Origin: Kutzneria buriramensis
GTDB lineage: Bacteria; Actinomycetota; Actinomycetes; Mycobacteriales; Pseudonocardiaceae
NCBI RefSeq assembly: GCF_003387475.1
Contig: NZ_QUNO01000004.1
Coordinates: 1-64,000, forward strand
Length of the DNA: 64,000 bases
Reading direction: 5' to 3'
Part shown: piece by piece, positions 23,448-33,886 of the stretch
Layout: every line of letters starts with the position of its first letter
How positions within the stretch are numbered: the stretch's first letter is position 1
The notes under the pieces: generated by a model
What the model was told of the DNA's origin: nothing
The model's database searches: none
What the model saw: only the letters and a program-made list of their open reading frames with translations
Position numbers and translations under genes: made by a program

Positions 23448-26138
23448 GTGAGCGAGCAGATCGAGTGGGCGCGACTGGCCGAGTCGGACGACACGGACGC
23501 CCCATGGCGGCACTGGGGCCCGTACCTGTCCGGCCGGCAGTGGGGCACGGTTCGCGAGGACTACTCGGCCAGCGGCGACGCCTGGTCGTTCTTCCCGTTC
23601 GACCACGCCCGCTCGCGCGCCTACCGGTGGGGCGAGGACGGCATCTCCGGCATCTGCGACCGGCACGGCTTCCTCAACCTGGCGCTCGCGCTGTGGAACG
23701 GCAAGGACCCGATCCTCAAGGAGCGGTGGTTCGGCCTGGCCAACGAGGAGGGCAACCACGGCGAGGACGTCAAGGAGCACTGGTGGATCCTCGACGGCAC
23801 GCCGACGCACTCGTGGATGAGCGTGCTCTACCGTTATCCGCAGGCCGAGTTCCCGTACCAGAAGCTGCGTGACATGGCCCGCGCCGCCGGTCGGCAGGCG
23901 CGCGAGCCGGAGCTCGCGGACACCGGGGTGCTCGACGAGAACCGGTTCTTCGACGTGGTCACCACGTACGCGAAGGCCGGCCCGAGCGACATCTGCGTGG
24001 AGATCGCCGCGACCAACCACGGCCCGGACGCCGCGCCGCTGCATCTGTTGCCGCAGTTGTGGTTTCGCAACACCTGGGCGTGGGGCCGGGACGCCCGGCG
24101 GCCGGCGCTGGAGGCGACCCGGCTCAACGGCAGGTGCGTGGTGGTCGCGGAGCACTCGTCGCTGGGCCGGTACACGCTGCACATGGACGGCGCGCCCACG
24201 CTGCTGGTCACCGACAACGAGACCAACGACGTGGAGCTGTTCGGCAGCGCCAGCAACGAGACCCGGTACACCAAGTGCGGCATCGACGCGCACGTGGTGC
24301 GCGGCGAGGCCGGCACCTGCCAGGTGATCGGCGAGGGCAGCGCGTCCCGGCCGGGCACCAAGGCGGCCGCGTGGTACCGGTTCGACTCTGTCGCGCCCGG
24401 CGAGACAGTGATCGTGCGGCTGCGGCTCATCGCCGGCAACGGCCACGTCGACCCTTTCGGCGCCACCTTCCACACCGCCGTCCAGGACCGCCGGCGGGAG
24501 GCCGACGAGTTCCACGAGAGCATCGCGCCCGAGCTGGACGCCGAGCGCAAGCAGGTGCTGCGGCGGTCGCTGGCCGGTCTGATGTGGACCAAGCAGCACT
24601 ACCGGTTCAAGGTGCGGGACTGGCTGGCCGGCGACCCGGCCCAGCCGCCGGCCCCCGACCTGCGCCGAGGCATCGGCGGCCGCAACGTGCACTGGCGGCA
24701 CTTCGACGTGGCCGACGTGATCTCCATGCCCGACGAGTGGGAGTACCCCTGGTTCGCCGCGTGGGACCTGGCGTTCCAGGCCGTGCCGTTCGCGCTGGTG
24801 GACCCGGCGTTCGCCAAGGAGCAGCTGCTGCTGCTCTGCCGCGAGTGGATGATGCACCCCAATGGCCAGCTGCCGGCGTACGAATGGGACTTCGGCGACG
24901 CCAACCCGCCTGTGCACGCATGGGCGGCGCTCCAGGTGTACCGCGCGGAGGCGGCGCCGGACCGCAAGTTCCTGTCCAAGGTGTTCCACAAGCTGCTGCT
25001 GAACTTCTCGTGGTGGGTCAACCGCAAGGACGCCGACGGCAGCGACCTGTTCGAGGGCGGCTTCCTCGGCATGGACAACATCGGCCCGGTCAACCGGTCC
25101 ACGCCGATGCTGGGCGACTGGCGGCTGGAGCAGTCCGACGCCACGTCGTGGATGGCCGCGTTCAGCCTGCACCTGCTCCAGATCGCGCTCGAGCTGGCCC
25201 GTGAGGACGAGTCCTACGAGGACGTGGCCACCAAGTTCGTCGAGCACTTCCTCTACATCGCGCGGGCCTTCAACAACTTCGGGTCGACCACGCGCGGGCT
25301 GTGGGACGAGGACGACGGATTCTGCTACGACCTGGTGTCGCGGCGGCGTCCCGACGGCACGCTGGAGTCCGAGCCGGTGCGGGTGCGGTCCATGGTCGGG
25401 CTGATGCCCGTGCTGGCGCAGGCCGTGCTGGAGCCGTGGGTGTTCGCCGAGCTGCACGGATTCACCAGCCGGCTGGACTACCTGCTGCGCAAGCAGCCCG
25501 AGTTCGCCCAGTTCATCACCTGGCAGCAGGTCGGCGACGAGCGTCGGGCCAGCCTGGCGCTGTTGGACGCCAAGAAGCTGCGGCGGGTGCTGTCCCGGAT
25601 GTTCGACGAGGCGGAGTTCCTGTCCCCGCACGGCATCCGCTCGCTGTCCGCGGCCCACCGCGACGGCGTCGACGTCCAGTTCGCCGGCCAGGCCCACATG
25701 ATCGGCTACGAGCCCGGCGAGTCGATGACCCCGATGTTCGGCGGCAACTCCAACTGGCGCGGGCCGATCTGGTTCCCCACCAACGCCATGCTGGTGGAGG
25801 CCCTGCGCCAGGTCGACGACTTCCACGACGGCCAGTTCCATGTGGACCTGCCGACCGGCTCGGGCCACGCCGTCACCGCCGGCGAGGCCGCCGACGAGTT
25901 GGCCCGCCGCCTCGTCAGCATCTTCCTGCCCACCGCCGACGGCAGCCGCCCCTGCGACGGCAAGCGGGTGGAGGCGACGGACTCGCCGCTGTGGCGGCCG
26001 CACATCGCGTTCAGCGAGTACTTCGACGGCGACACCGGCGAGGGCCTCGGCGCCACCCACCAGACGGGATGGACCGCCCTGGTCGCCCGCCTGCTGGCCA
26101 CCCCGATCCACAACCCGGCGCGGCAGGACGGATCCTGA
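23448..26138 (+). CDS. GH63-like glucosidase (MGH1-type)
   Basis: An 896-aa cytosolic protein without signal peptide. An N-terminal beta-rich domain (to ~370) is followed by a catalytic (alpha/alpha)6 barrel with DEWEYPWFAAWDLAFQ, LPAYEWDFGDANPPVHAWA, GGFLGMDNIGP and the C-terminal NSNWRGPIWFPTNAML block. These are signatures of GH63-related actinobacterial hydrolases such as mannosylglycerate or glucosylglycerate hydrolases and oligosaccharide glucosidases. The acidic residues in the DWDF/WDLAF-like segments are probable catalytic acids. The exact sugar is unknown. GTG at 23448 is chosen because the family similarity begins there. Confidence 0.82.
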   Translation: MSEQIEWARLAESDDTDAPWRHWGPYLSGRQWGTVREDYSASGDAWSFFPFDHARSRAYRWGEDGISGICDRHGFLNLALALWNGKDPILKERWFGLANEEGNHGEDVKEHWWILDGTPTHSWMSVLYRYPQAEFPYQKLRDMARAAGRQAREPELADTGVLDENRFFDVVTTYAKAGPSDICVEIAATNHGPDAAPLHLLPQLWFRNTWAWGRDARRPALEATRLNGRCVVVAEHSSLGRYTLHMDGAPTLLVTDNETNDVELFGSASNETRYTKCGIDAHVVRGEAGTCQVIGEGSASRPGTKAAAWYRFDSVAPGETVIVRLRLIAGNGHVDPFGATFHTAVQDRRREADEFHESIAPELDAERKQVLRRSLAGLMWTKQHYRFKVRDWLAGDPAQPPAPDLRRGIGGRNVHWRHFDVADVISMPDEWEYPWFAAWDLAFQAVPFALVDPAFAKEQLLLLCREWMMHPNGQLPAYEWDFGDANPPVHAWAALQVYRAEAAPDRKFLSKVFHKLLLNFSWWVNRKDADGSDLFEGGFLGMDNIGPVNRSTPMLGDWRLEQSDATSWMAAFSLHLLQIALELAREDESYEDVATKFVEHFLYIARAFNNFGSTTRGLWDEDDGFCYDLVSRRRPDGTLESEPVRVRSMVGLMPVLAQAVLEPWVFAELHGFTSRLDYLLRKQPEFAQFITWQQVGDERRASLALLDAKKLRRVLSRMFDEAEFLSPHGIRSLSAAHRDGVDVQFAGQAHMIGYEPGESMTPMFGGNSNWRGPIWFPTNAMLVEALRQVDDFHDGQFHVDLPTGSGHAVTAGEAADELARRLVSIFLPTADGSRPCDGKRVEATDSPLWRPHIAFSEYFDGDTGEGLGATHQTGWTALVARLLATPIHNPARQDGS

Positions 26139-26145
26139 CCCGCCG

Positions 26146-26751
26146 ATGCTGATATGGATCAACGGCCCGTTCGGGGGGAGGAAAGACCGCGACGGCGTAC
26201 GAACTCCACCGTCGCCTTCCCGGCAGCATCGTGTCCGACCCCGAGCACCTCGGCTTCGCGCTGCACCGCATGCTGCCGCCGGCCCTGCGCGGAGACTTCC
26301 AGGACCTCGCGGCCTGGCGGCGTGGCGTGCGCGAAATGCTGGACTTGGCCCTGCGCAGCCATGACGGTCCGGTCATCGTCCCCATGACGTTGGTGGAGGC
26401 CGGCTATTTCACGGACATAGTCGGCCGACTGCGCGACGACGGTCACGAGGTGCACCACTTCGCCCTGCTCGCCGAGCCCACGACCGTGCTGCGACGACTG
26501 AACGGGCGCGGGCTTCGGCCGGGACTGAAGCACGGGAGCTGGGCCGTGGCGCGTCTCGACGACTGCCTGACCCGGCTGGGCGACGCGGCGTTCGCGACGC
26601 ACATCGCCACCGACGATCGGACGGTCGCGCAGGTCGCCGAACCGTCGCCCGCTCGGTCGGGCTGCCGATCACTCCGAACACCGATGGCCCGCTGCGCGCG
26701 CGACTGCGCCGGTACGCCACCAGCTTTCGGCACATCAGGCCGGATCGATGA
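26146..26751 (+). pseudogene. TmrB-like P-loop protein, doubly frameshifted
   Basis: MLIWINGPFGG at the start, then after a +1 shift GKTATAYELHRRLPG, SDPEHLGFALHRMLPPALRGDFQDL, VPMTLVEAGYF and HHFALLAEP match the TmrB (tunicamycin-resistance) ATP-binding family over its full ~200 aa. The first shift is at the run of six G (26173-26178), where five would keep frame inside the Walker A loop. A second, opposite shift near 26640 restores the original frame for VARSVGLPITPNTDGPLRAR to the TGA at 26751. Start and stop are in the same frame, so the two errors compensate. It could be decay or sequencing error; as written no functional P-loop is made. Confidence 0.8.
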
Positions 26752-26912
26752 CCGCGGCCGATGTCGTCGATCGAAACGTCCGAACTATCACGCTGGGTAA
26801 CTTTTCCACCACTTGGCTCAGCGACTCGTAACAAGAAGTGACCGTTGTGCCCTAGTCACTCGCTCGATCGGGTGACACGATTCGGCGGAATCGATTGTGA
26901 GCGGAGGCCGCC

Positions 26913-27815
26913 GTGTCCAGACCTGGTGCTAGAGCCGTGCTGGCCCTGCCCATCGTCCTGCTGCTCGCCGCCGGGTGCGGCACAGCCGGCAACGGGACCA
27001 CAGCGGGTGGCGCCAGCGTCTCGACAACAACTGCGGCCGACAGCACAGCCCTGGGCGCGATGGTGCCGCCGGACGTGGCCAAGGACGGCAAGCTCACCAT
27101 CGGTACCGACGCCACCTACGCGCCCAACGAGTTCCTGGACAGCGGCAAACCCGCCGGCATGGACATCGACCTCGGCAACGCGATCGCCCAGCAGCTGGGC
27201 CTGACCGCCGACTTCCAGACCGGCGCCTTCGACACGCTGCTGCCCGGCGTGTCCGCCGGCAAGTACGAGCTGGCGATGTCCTCGATCAGCGTGAACACCG
27301 ACCGCCTCCAGGCGGTGGACCTGGTCACCTACTTCACCGCCGGCACCGCGATGGCGGTGCTCAAGGGCAATCCGGCCGACCTGGCCCTGGACGGCCTGTG
27401 CGGCCACACCGTCGCCGTGGAGAAGGGCACCACCCAGGACCAGGACCTGGCGGCCCGCTCGGCGAACTGCACCCAGAGCGGCAAGCTCCCGATCACGGTG
27501 TCCGAGCTGCCGGCGCAGACGGACGTGGTGCAGGCGCTGACGTCCAAGCAGGCGGACGCCATGCTGGCGGACTCGCCGGCGGTGGCGTACGCGATCAAGC
27601 AGGCCGGTGGCCAGCTGGAGCAGCTCGGCGGCACGTTCGCCACCGCCCCGTACGGGATCGCGGTCGGCAAGAGCAAGGGCGACCTGGCCAAGGCGGTGCA
27701 GGGCGCGGTGCAGGCGCTCATCGAGGACGGCATGTACCAGCAGATCCTGGACAAGTGGGGGATCAGCGCCGGCGGGATCAAGACCTCCGAGATCAATCCG
27801 CAGACGTACAGCTGA
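26913..27815 (+). CDS. Polar amino-acid ABC substrate-binding lipoprotein
   Basis: A 300-aa lipoprotein. Signal to LLAAGC (Cys22), a Thr/Ala-rich linker, then a family-3 solute-binding domain (LTIGTDATYAPNEF, MDIDLGNAIAQQLG, GKYELAMSSISVNTDR, and VAVEKGTTQD in lobe 2). It would deliver a glutamate- or glutamine-like ligand to a membrane permease. GTG start with GGAGG upstream. It has no permease of its own; the nearest permease/ATPase genes are at 29989-31547, beyond an opposing gene, and may be shared. Confidence 0.88.
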   Translation: MSRPGARAVLALPIVLLLAAGCGTAGNGTTAGGASVSTTTAADSTALGAMVPPDVAKDGKLTIGTDATYAPNEFLDSGKPAGMDIDLGNAIAQQLGLTADFQTGAFDTLLPGVSAGKYELAMSSISVNTDRLQAVDLVTYFTAGTAMAVLKGNPADLALDGLCGHTVAVEKGTTQDQDLAARSANCTQSGKLPITVSELPAQTDVVQALTSKQADAMLADSPAVAYAIKQAGGQLEQLGGTFATAPYGIAVGKSKGDLAKAVQGAVQALIEDGMYQQILDKWGISAGGIKTSEINPQTYS

Positions 27816-27848
27816 GCCGGGTCGAGCGGTGCCCGACCCGGCCCGACG

Positions 27849-28946
27849 TCAGCGGCTGTGCGCCCGCAGCCAGCAGGCCAGATCGTTCAGCGGCCGCTGG
27901 TCGATGGGCTGGAAGTCGTCGGCGAACAGCGACGGCGTCTGCCCCAGCGAATGTCCCAGCGACGGATAGAAGTCCAGGTCACCGCGCAGGGCGGCGTGCA
28001 GCCGGAACGCGCCGGTCGGCGGCACGTTGGCGTCCCGCCCGCCCTGTAGCACCAGCGTCGGGAACTTGGACAGCGCCCGGGCCTGGTCCAGCACCGACGG
28101 CAGCGCGCGGCCCGGGGCGTAGATGTTGAACACGCCGCCCGGCTGGAACTGCGCGTCGAACGTCTTCTCCAGGCCCGGCAGGAACTCGGTGTCCACGTCC
28201 AGCTTGCCGTCGCCGTTGGTGTCGAAGGTCGGGCTGACGGTGTAGTCGGTGCCGTTGTACGAGCCCGGCGCCACGAACCCGATGTACTCGGTGGCGACCA
28301 GGCCGCCACCGCCGTGCGCGGCCCGCTGGAGGTCGGCCGGCGCGAGCTGCTGGCCGAAGGTCCGCAGGTAGGGCTGGGCGACGCGGGTGGCCTGGTCGGT
28401 GAACAGGTCCCGCCACCCCGAGGTCACCGGCCCCTGGAACGCGACGCCGGCCAGCTCCGGGTGCTTCACCGCCAGCGCCGCGGCGATCGTGCTGCCCTCG
28501 CTCCAGCCGTAGAGGAACACCCGGTGCTTGTCGACGTGCTGGTCGGCCTCGGCCGCGGCGAGCACCGTACCGGCGTCGTCGAGCATCTTGGGCAGGTCCA
28601 GCTTCGTGTAGAAGTCCTGGTAGTCGACCGTGCCGTCGGCGTGGACGTACCGCTTGTCGTACCGCATCACCGCGAAGCCCCGCGCGGTGAGCGCGGCCGA
28701 GATGTCGGCGAAGATGTGCGACTTGCCGAGCACGTTGGCGTCGCGGTTCTCCGGCCCGGACCCCGGGATGAGCACAACCACCGGCGCATGCCGGACGTCG
28801 GTCGGATAGTCCAGTTGGCCGCCCCCGGCGAAGTCGCCGAACTGGAAAGTGAACTGCTCGTGCGCCACGGCGGCGGGCGCCGCCTGCGCTGTGGCCGCGC
28901 CGCCCAGGAGCAGGCCGGCAGCGGCGAGTATCGCGATTCCCCTCAT
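27849..28946 (-). CDS. Secreted alpha/beta hydrolase
   Basis: A 365-aa protein. Sec signal peptide to AQA (about residue 22). An alpha/beta-hydrolase core follows, with VVVLIPGSGPENRD (oxyanion strand), the nucleophile Ser in YGWSEGS, and a C-terminal LGHSLG region carrying the likely His. It resembles the S9-like hydrolases annotated as secreted esterases/peptidases; the substrate is unknown. It lies between the two amino-acid ABC binding-protein genes on the opposite strand. Confidence 0.82.
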   Translation of the reverse strand: MRGIAILAAAGLLLGGAATAQAAPAAVAHEQFTFQFGDFAGGGQLDYPTDVRHAPVVVLIPGSGPENRDANVLGKSHIFADISAALTARGFAVMRYDKRYVHADGTVDYQDFYTKLDLPKMLDDAGTVLAAAEADQHVDKHRVFLYGWSEGSTIAAALAVKHPELAGVAFQGPVTSGWRDLFTDQATRVAQPYLRTFGQQLAPADLQRAAHGGGGLVATEYIGFVAPGSYNGTDYTVSPTFDTNGDGKLDVDTEFLPGLEKTFDAQFQPGGVFNIYAPGRALPSVLDQARALSKFPTLVLQGGRDANVPPTGAFRLHAALRGDLDFYPSLGHSLGQTPSLFADDFQPIDQRPLNDLACWLRAHSR

Positions 28947-29130
28947 GGCCCCCGACCGTATTCCGGATGGTGGGCCCTCGTCCGGTCAAGTGGGCAGCGG
29001 GCCCGTCCGGTGGCAGGATGCCGGTCACCACTACTCCGGACGAGGGAGAGCTTGTGACCGAGCTTGCGAGGGCACCATTGGACACAGTGGCCTTGGTCGC
29101 AGACTCGCCGAGCGCCAGCGAGGTGGGACT

Positions 29131-29988
29131 GTGACCCGCCTCAAAGTGTGGACCGTGATCCCGGCGGTCGCCGTCGCGATGGTCGCCGGCGGGTGCGTCG
29201 AGTCGACCAGCACGTCCGGACCCGGCACGGACGGCGTGCAACTGGTCCAGTCGGGCAAGCTGCTCACCTGCGCCCACCTGCCGTACGTGCCGTTCCAGTA
29301 CAAGGACGGCGACAAGGTCGTCGGCTTCGACGTGGACGTGGTCGACTTCGCGGCCAAGAAGCTGAACGTCCCGCAGCAGGTGATCGACACGCCGTTCGAC
29401 GGCATCAAGTCCGGCGCGGACCTGAACTCCAGCCAGTGCGACGTGGTGGCCGGCGCGATCACCATCAACGCCACGCGGGCCCAGAACTTCGACTTCACCA
29501 TCCCGTACTTCGAGGCCACGCAGGCGCTGCTGACCAAGACCGGCAACGACTACAAGTCGCTCGACGCCCTGGCCGGCAAGAAGGTCGGCGTGCAGTCGGA
29601 CACCACCGGCGAGGACTACATCAAGGGCTGGAACGCCAAGCACGGCGGCAACATCACCGCGGTCGCCTTCGAGGACTCGGCACTGCTGGAGGCGGCGGTC
29701 AAGACCGGCCAGGTGGACGCGTCCATCAACGACAACGGCATCCTCTACGACTACGCCAAGAAGAACCCGGACACGCAGGTCAGCGCCGAGTTCAACACCA
29801 ACGAGCAGTACGGCTTCGGCGTGAAGAAGGGCAACGCGGCGCTGCTCAAGGTGCTCAACGACGCGATCAAGGCCTCGGCCGGCGACGGCACCTACGCGGC
29901 GGCCTACGAGAAGTGGTTCGGCCGCAAGCCGTCCTGGCAGCCGGGCGACCAGCAGCCGGCCAGCCCGACCACCACCAGCAAGGGCTGA
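29131..29988 (+). CDS. Polar amino-acid ABC substrate-binding lipoprotein (operon)
   Basis: A 285-aa lipoprotein with lipobox AGGC (Cys22) and a family-3 solute-binding domain ([60 protein letters not shown]). The C-terminus is a Gln/Thr-rich tail. GTG at 29131 follows GAGGTGGG. It begins a three-gene operon with the permease (adjacent start) and ATPase. Its sequence differs clearly from the 26913 paralogue, so the two likely bind different amino acids. Confidence 0.9.
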   Translation: MTRLKVWTVIPAVAVAMVAGGCVESTSTSGPGTDGVQLVQSGKLLTCAHLPYVPFQYKDGDKVVGFDVDVVDFAAKKLNVPQQVIDTPFDGIKSGADLNSSQCDVVAGAITINATRAQNFDFTIPYFEATQALLTKTGNDYKSLDALAGKKVGVQSDTTGEDYIKGWNAKHGGNITAVAFEDSALLEAAVKTGQVDASINDNGILYDYAKKNPDTQVSAEFNTNEQYGFGVKKGNAALLKVLNDAIKASAGDGTYAAAYEKWFGRKPSWQPGDQQPASPTTTSKG

Positions 29989-30801
29989 GTGGTGGCGCTG
30001 ACCCGTCGGCAGCGCCGGACGGCGGTCCGCGGCACGCAGTACGGCGTGCTCGTGGCCGCCGTCCTGGTGCTGGTGTTCGCGGCCAACTGGGGCGACATCC
30101 AGCGCGGCTTCTTCGACCTGAACGCGGCCAAGCAGCTGTTCCCGGACGTGCTGACGATCGCGCTGGTCAACACCGTCAAGTACACGGTGTTGGGCTTCGT
30201 TTTCGGCCTGCTCCTCGGGCTGGTGCTGGCGCTGATGCGGCTGTCGTCGGTGCCGCCCTACCGCTGGCTCGCCACCGTCTACATCGAGTTCTTCCGCGGC
30301 GTGCCGGCGCTGCTGGTGTTCCTGGCCTTCGGCTTCGGCGTGCCGATCGCGTTCCACGTGCGGTTCACCACGCTGTCCACGGTGGTCGCGGCGCTGGGGC
30401 TGGTCGGCGCGGCGTACATGGCCGAGACGATCCGCGCCGGCATCCAGGCGGTGCCCAAGGGGCAGCTGGAGGCGGCCCGGTCGCTGGGCATGTCGCAGTT
30501 CCGGGCGATGGTGTCGATCGTGATCCCGCAGGCGTTCCGGATCGTGCTGCCGCCGCTGACCAACGAGTTGATCCTGCTGGCCAAGGACTCCTCGCTGGTG
30601 TACCTGCTCGGCCTGACCGGCTCGGAGTACGAGCTGACCAAGTACGGCCGGGACGCGATGAACACCGTGCAGTCGATGACGCCGCTGGTCGCGGCCGGCC
30701 TGTGCTACCTGATCATCACGATTCCGCTGTCGTACCTGAGCCGCTACCTGGAGCGGCGCACGAGCGGGGAGTCGAAGCGCGGGCTGGAGGTCCTGTCGTG
30801 A
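29989..30801 (+). CDS. Amino-acid ABC transporter permease
   Basis: A 270-aa membrane protein with about five to six helices of the HisM/GlnP type. The EAA loop ([27 protein letters not shown]) couples it to the ATPase. It starts directly at the binding-protein stop (GTG 29989; GTG 29992 also possible) and ends overlapping the ATPase start by 4 bp. Confidence 0.92.
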   Translation: MVALTRRQRRTAVRGTQYGVLVAAVLVLVFAANWGDIQRGFFDLNAAKQLFPDVLTIALVNTVKYTVLGFVFGLLLGLVLALMRLSSVPPYRWLATVYIEFFRGVPALLVFLAFGFGVPIAFHVRFTTLSTVVAALGLVGAAYMAETIRAGIQAVPKGQLEAARSLGMSQFRAMVSIVIPQAFRIVLPPLTNELILLAKDSSLVYLLGLTGSEYELTKYGRDAMNTVQSMTPLVAAGLCYLIITIPLSYLSRYLERRTSGESKRGLEVLS

Positions 30802-31547
30802 GCGTCATCGAGATCTCCGGGCTGCACAAGGCTTTCGGGTCGCTGGAGGTCCTGCGCGGCATCGATCTGACGGTCGAGCGCGGGGACGTGGTGTGCATCA
30901 TCGGGCCGTCCGGCTCGGGCAAGTCCACGCTGCTGCGCTGCGTGAACCTGTTGGAGCAGCCCGATTCCGGCAAGGTCGTGGTGGACGGCACCGAGCTCAC
31001 CGACCCGGACGTGGACATCGACAAGGCCCGCCGCCGGCTTGGCATGGTGTTCCAGAGCTTCAACCTGTTCAACCACCTCACCGTGCTGGACAACCTCACC
31101 ATCGCGCAGCGCAAGGTGTTGGGCCGCAGCCGGGACGAGGCCGAGCGGATCGCCAAGCAGAACCTGGAGAAGGTCGGGCTGGCCGGGCGCGAGCGGTCGA
31201 TGCCCTCGCAGCTGTCGGGCGGCCAGCAGCAGCGGGCCGCGATCGCCCGCGCGCTGTCGATGGACCCGCAGGTGATGCTGTTCGACGAGCCGACCTCGGC
31301 GCTGGACCCGGAGCTGGTCGGGGACGTGCTGGGTGTCATGCGGGCGCTGGCCGACGAGGGCATGACCATGCTCGTGGTGACCCACGAGATGCAGTTCGCC
31401 CGCGAGGTCGCGGACACGGTGCTGTTCATGGACGGCGGCGTGGTCGTCGAGCAGGGCCCGCCGGCGCAGGTCATCGGCGCGCCGACACAGGAGCGGACCC
31501 GCACGTTCCTGGCCCGCGTGCTCAACCCCACCGGTGACAATCCGTGA
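30798..31547 (+). CDS. Amino-acid ABC transporter ATP-binding protein
   Basis: A 249-aa GlnQ-type ATPase. Walker [10 protein letters not shown] (about residue 36), Q-loop in MVFQSFNLF, signature LSGGQQQR, Walker B VMLFDEP, H-loop THEM. It energises uptake through the permease at 29989. GTG start within the permease stop (GTGA). Confidence 0.95.
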   Translation: MSVIEISGLHKAFGSLEVLRGIDLTVERGDVVCIIGPSGSGKSTLLRCVNLLEQPDSGKVVVDGTELTDPDVDIDKARRRLGMVFQSFNLFNHLTVLDNLTIAQRKVLGRSRDEAERIAKQNLEKVGLAGRERSMPSQLSGGQQQRAAIARALSMDPQVMLFDEPTSALDPELVGDVLGVMRALADEGMTMLVVTHEMQFAREVADTVLFMDGGVVVEQGPPAQVIGAPTQERTRTFLARVLNPTGDNP

Positions 31548-31667
31548 GATTGTCCGTTCTTGTCACGAACAGCGCCTAACTGACTGCGGTGCGTTGACTT
31601 TGTTCGATCACCGGATTTACGGTCGCCCCCTGTGGTCCACGTCGCAGTCGACCAAGGGGAGGCGCCC

Positions 31668-33020
31668 ATGCGGGCACGCACCATCGCCGCGGGATTGGCC
31701 GTCGCCGCGCTGACCCTGCCGCTGGCCGGGTGCGGCGGGGATTCGGCGGGCGACGCCAAGACGATCAAGATCGTCTACCGCAACTACAGCGACTTCCCGC
31801 AGATGGACACCTTCATGAAGGCGGTGAAGAAGGAGTTCGAGGCGGCCAATCCCGGCGTCACCGCCCAGCTGACGCCGGTGTCCAGCCTGGACAGCGACTA
31901 CCTGGCCAAGGTGCAGCTGATGCAGCGGTCCCCGTCGACCGCGCCGGACGTGCTGTTCGAGGACAGCTTCAACGTCAACGCGGACGCCGCCGCCGGCTAC
32001 CTGCTGCCGATCGACGACTACCTGGCCAAGTGGTCGGACTGGAACAGCCAGTTCATCCCCACCACCAAGCAGGCCGGCAAGGCGACCGATGGCAAGACCT
32101 ACGCCGTGCCGATGGGCACCGACTCGCGCGGCCTGTGGTTCAACAAGGACATCTTCGCCAAGGCCGGCCTGCCCACCGACTGGCAGCCCAAGACGTGGAA
32201 CGACGTGCTCGACGCGGCGCGCAGGATCAAGCAGACGCAGCCGGGCGTGGAGCCGATGTACATGCCGCTGGGCAAGCCCGCCGCCGAGGCGATGTCCATG
32301 CAGTCGCTGGAGATGCTGCTCTACGGCACCGACACCAAGAACCTGTACGACGAGAAGGCCGGCAAGTGGGTCGCGCCCAGCAAGGGTTTCCAGGACGCGC
32401 TGGGCTTCGTCGACACCGTCATGAAGGAGAACCTGGCGCAGACGCCGGCGCAGGCCGAGGACACGCAGTGGGCGCAGACCCAGATGCCGCTGCTGATGTC
32501 CCAGGGCAAGCTCGGCTTCATGATGGACGGCGGCTGGTACGCCCGGTACTGGGAGGACGGCGGCGTCGCGCCGTTCCCGAACTGGTCCAAGACCCTGGGC
32601 ACCACCACCTTCCCCACCCAGCACGGCCAGGCCCCGGGCAAGGTCACGCTGTCCGGCGGCTGGACGCTGGCGGTCGGCGCGTCCACCGGCAACGCGGACG
32701 CGTCCGTGAAGTTCATCGAGACCGCGATGAACAAGGAGAACTCGGCGTCGATCGACGTGGCCTGCTCGTGGCTGCCGGTGCGGGAGGACGTGAAGGCCGA
32801 TCCGCGGCTGGCCCAGAAGGACCCGACCGAGCCCTTCTGGAGCAGCCTGGTGTCGTTCACCCGCTACCGGCCCACGTTGTCGGAGTACCCGCAGGTGTCC
32901 AACGCGATGGACGTGGCCGGTGACTCCGTGGTCAACGGCGGCGATCCGGCGCAGGCGGCGCAGAAGTGGGCGCAGGACGTGGCCAAGGCGGTCGGCTCCG
33001 ACAAGGTGACGGCCGGTTGA
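31668..33020 (+). CDS. Sugar ABC transporter substrate-binding lipoprotein
   Basis: A 450-aa family-1 solute-binding lipoprotein. Lipobox LAGC (Cys22), then KTIKIVYRNYSDF, YAVPMGTDSRGLWFNKDIFAKAG and GKLGFMMDGGW, typical of oligosaccharide binders of the MalE/UgpB kind. ATG at 31668 has AGGGGAGG 5 bases upstream. The upstream 120 bp holds a TTGACT -35-like box (about 31594). First gene of a four-gene unit with two permeases and a ROK kinase; the sugar is unknown. Confidence 0.9.
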   Translation: MRARTIAAGLAVAALTLPLAGCGGDSAGDAKTIKIVYRNYSDFPQMDTFMKAVKKEFEAANPGVTAQLTPVSSLDSDYLAKVQLMQRSPSTAPDVLFEDSFNVNADAAAGYLLPIDDYLAKWSDWNSQFIPTTKQAGKATDGKTYAVPMGTDSRGLWFNKDIFAKAGLPTDWQPKTWNDVLDAARRIKQTQPGVEPMYMPLGKPAAEAMSMQSLEMLLYGTDTKNLYDEKAGKWVAPSKGFQDALGFVDTVMKENLAQTPAQAEDTQWAQTQMPLLMSQGKLGFMMDGGWYARYWEDGGVAPFPNWSKTLGTTTFPTQHGQAPGKVTLSGGWTLAVGASTGNADASVKFIETAMNKENSASIDVACSWLPVREDVKADPRLAQKDPTEPFWSSLVSFTRYRPTLSEYPQVSNAMDVAGDSVVNGGDPAQAAQKWAQDVAKAVGSDKVTAG

Positions 33021-33886
33021 GGCGCGCCCCGCGGTTCGGGGTGTGGCTGCCGCCGCTCGCCCCGTCGATCGTCCTGTTGGGACTGTTCGTCGCCGGCCCG
33101 ATCATGTGGTGCTTCTACGCGGCCTTCACCAACTCGGCGCTGAGCGGGATCGCCGCCCGGCGGCCGAAGTTCGTCGGCCTGGACAACTTCACCACCGCGT
33201 TCACGAGTTCGGACGTGGCGTCGTCGCTGTGGCTGACGGTGGTGTTCGTGCTGCTGTCGGCGGTGCTCGGGCAGAACGGGCTCGGCATCCTGCTGGCGGT
33301 TTTCCTGCAACACCGGGGAAAGCTGCTGCGGGGCGTCGTCGGCACGGTGGTGGTGGCGGCCTGGGTGCTGCCGGAAGTCGTTGCGGCGTTTGCCATCTAC
33401 GCCTTCCTCAACGCAGGGGGCACGCTGAACGAGGTGCTCGGCTGGTTCGGACTGGGCCAGAACTGGCTCTACACCGCGCCGATGCTGGCCGTGGTGCTGG
33501 CCAACGTCTGGCGCGGCACGGCGTTCTCCATGCTCGTCTACCAGGCGGCGCTGAGCGAGGTGCCCAGCGACCTCGTCGAGGCGGCCGAGGTCGACGGGGC
33601 CGGTCCGGTGGGGCGGTTCTGGCACGTGGTGCTGCCGGTGATCCGCCGGACCGTGGTCACCAACCTGATGCTGATCACCCTCCAGACGCTGGGCGTGTTC
33701 GGGCTGATCTACGTGCTGACCGCGGGCGGCCCGGACAACAGGACCCGCACGCTGCCGCTGCTCATGTACGAGCAGGCGTTCAAGTTCGGGCAGATCGGCT
33801 ACGGCACCGCGATCGCCCTGGTGCTGCTGGTGCTGGGCGCGGTGTTCTCGCTGGTGTACATCCGCAGCCTGAGGGCGGAGGTCTGA
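33017..33886 (+). CDS. Sugar ABC transporter permease 1 (MalF type)
   Basis: A 289-aa protein with six helices and the EAA loop EVPSDLVEAAEVDGAGPVGRFWHVVLP. TTG at 33017, overlapping the binding-protein stop, is taken as the start because it keeps the basic cytoplasmic N-terminus RRAPRFG; GTG at 33041 would cut into the first helix. Coupled translation is therefore likely. Confidence 0.87.
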   Translation: MRRAPRFGVWLPPLAPSIVLLGLFVAGPIMWCFYAAFTNSALSGIAARRPKFVGLDNFTTAFTSSDVASSLWLTVVFVLLSAVLGQNGLGILLAVFLQHRGKLLRGVVGTVVVAAWVLPEVVAAFAIYAFLNAGGTLNEVLGWFGLGQNWLYTAPMLAVVLANVWRGTAFSMLVYQAALSEVPSDLVEAAEVDGAGPVGRFWHVVLPVIRRTVVTNLMLITLQTLGVFGLIYVLTAGGPDNRTRTLPLLMYEQAFKFGQIGYGTAIALVLLVLGAVFSLVYIRSLRAEV

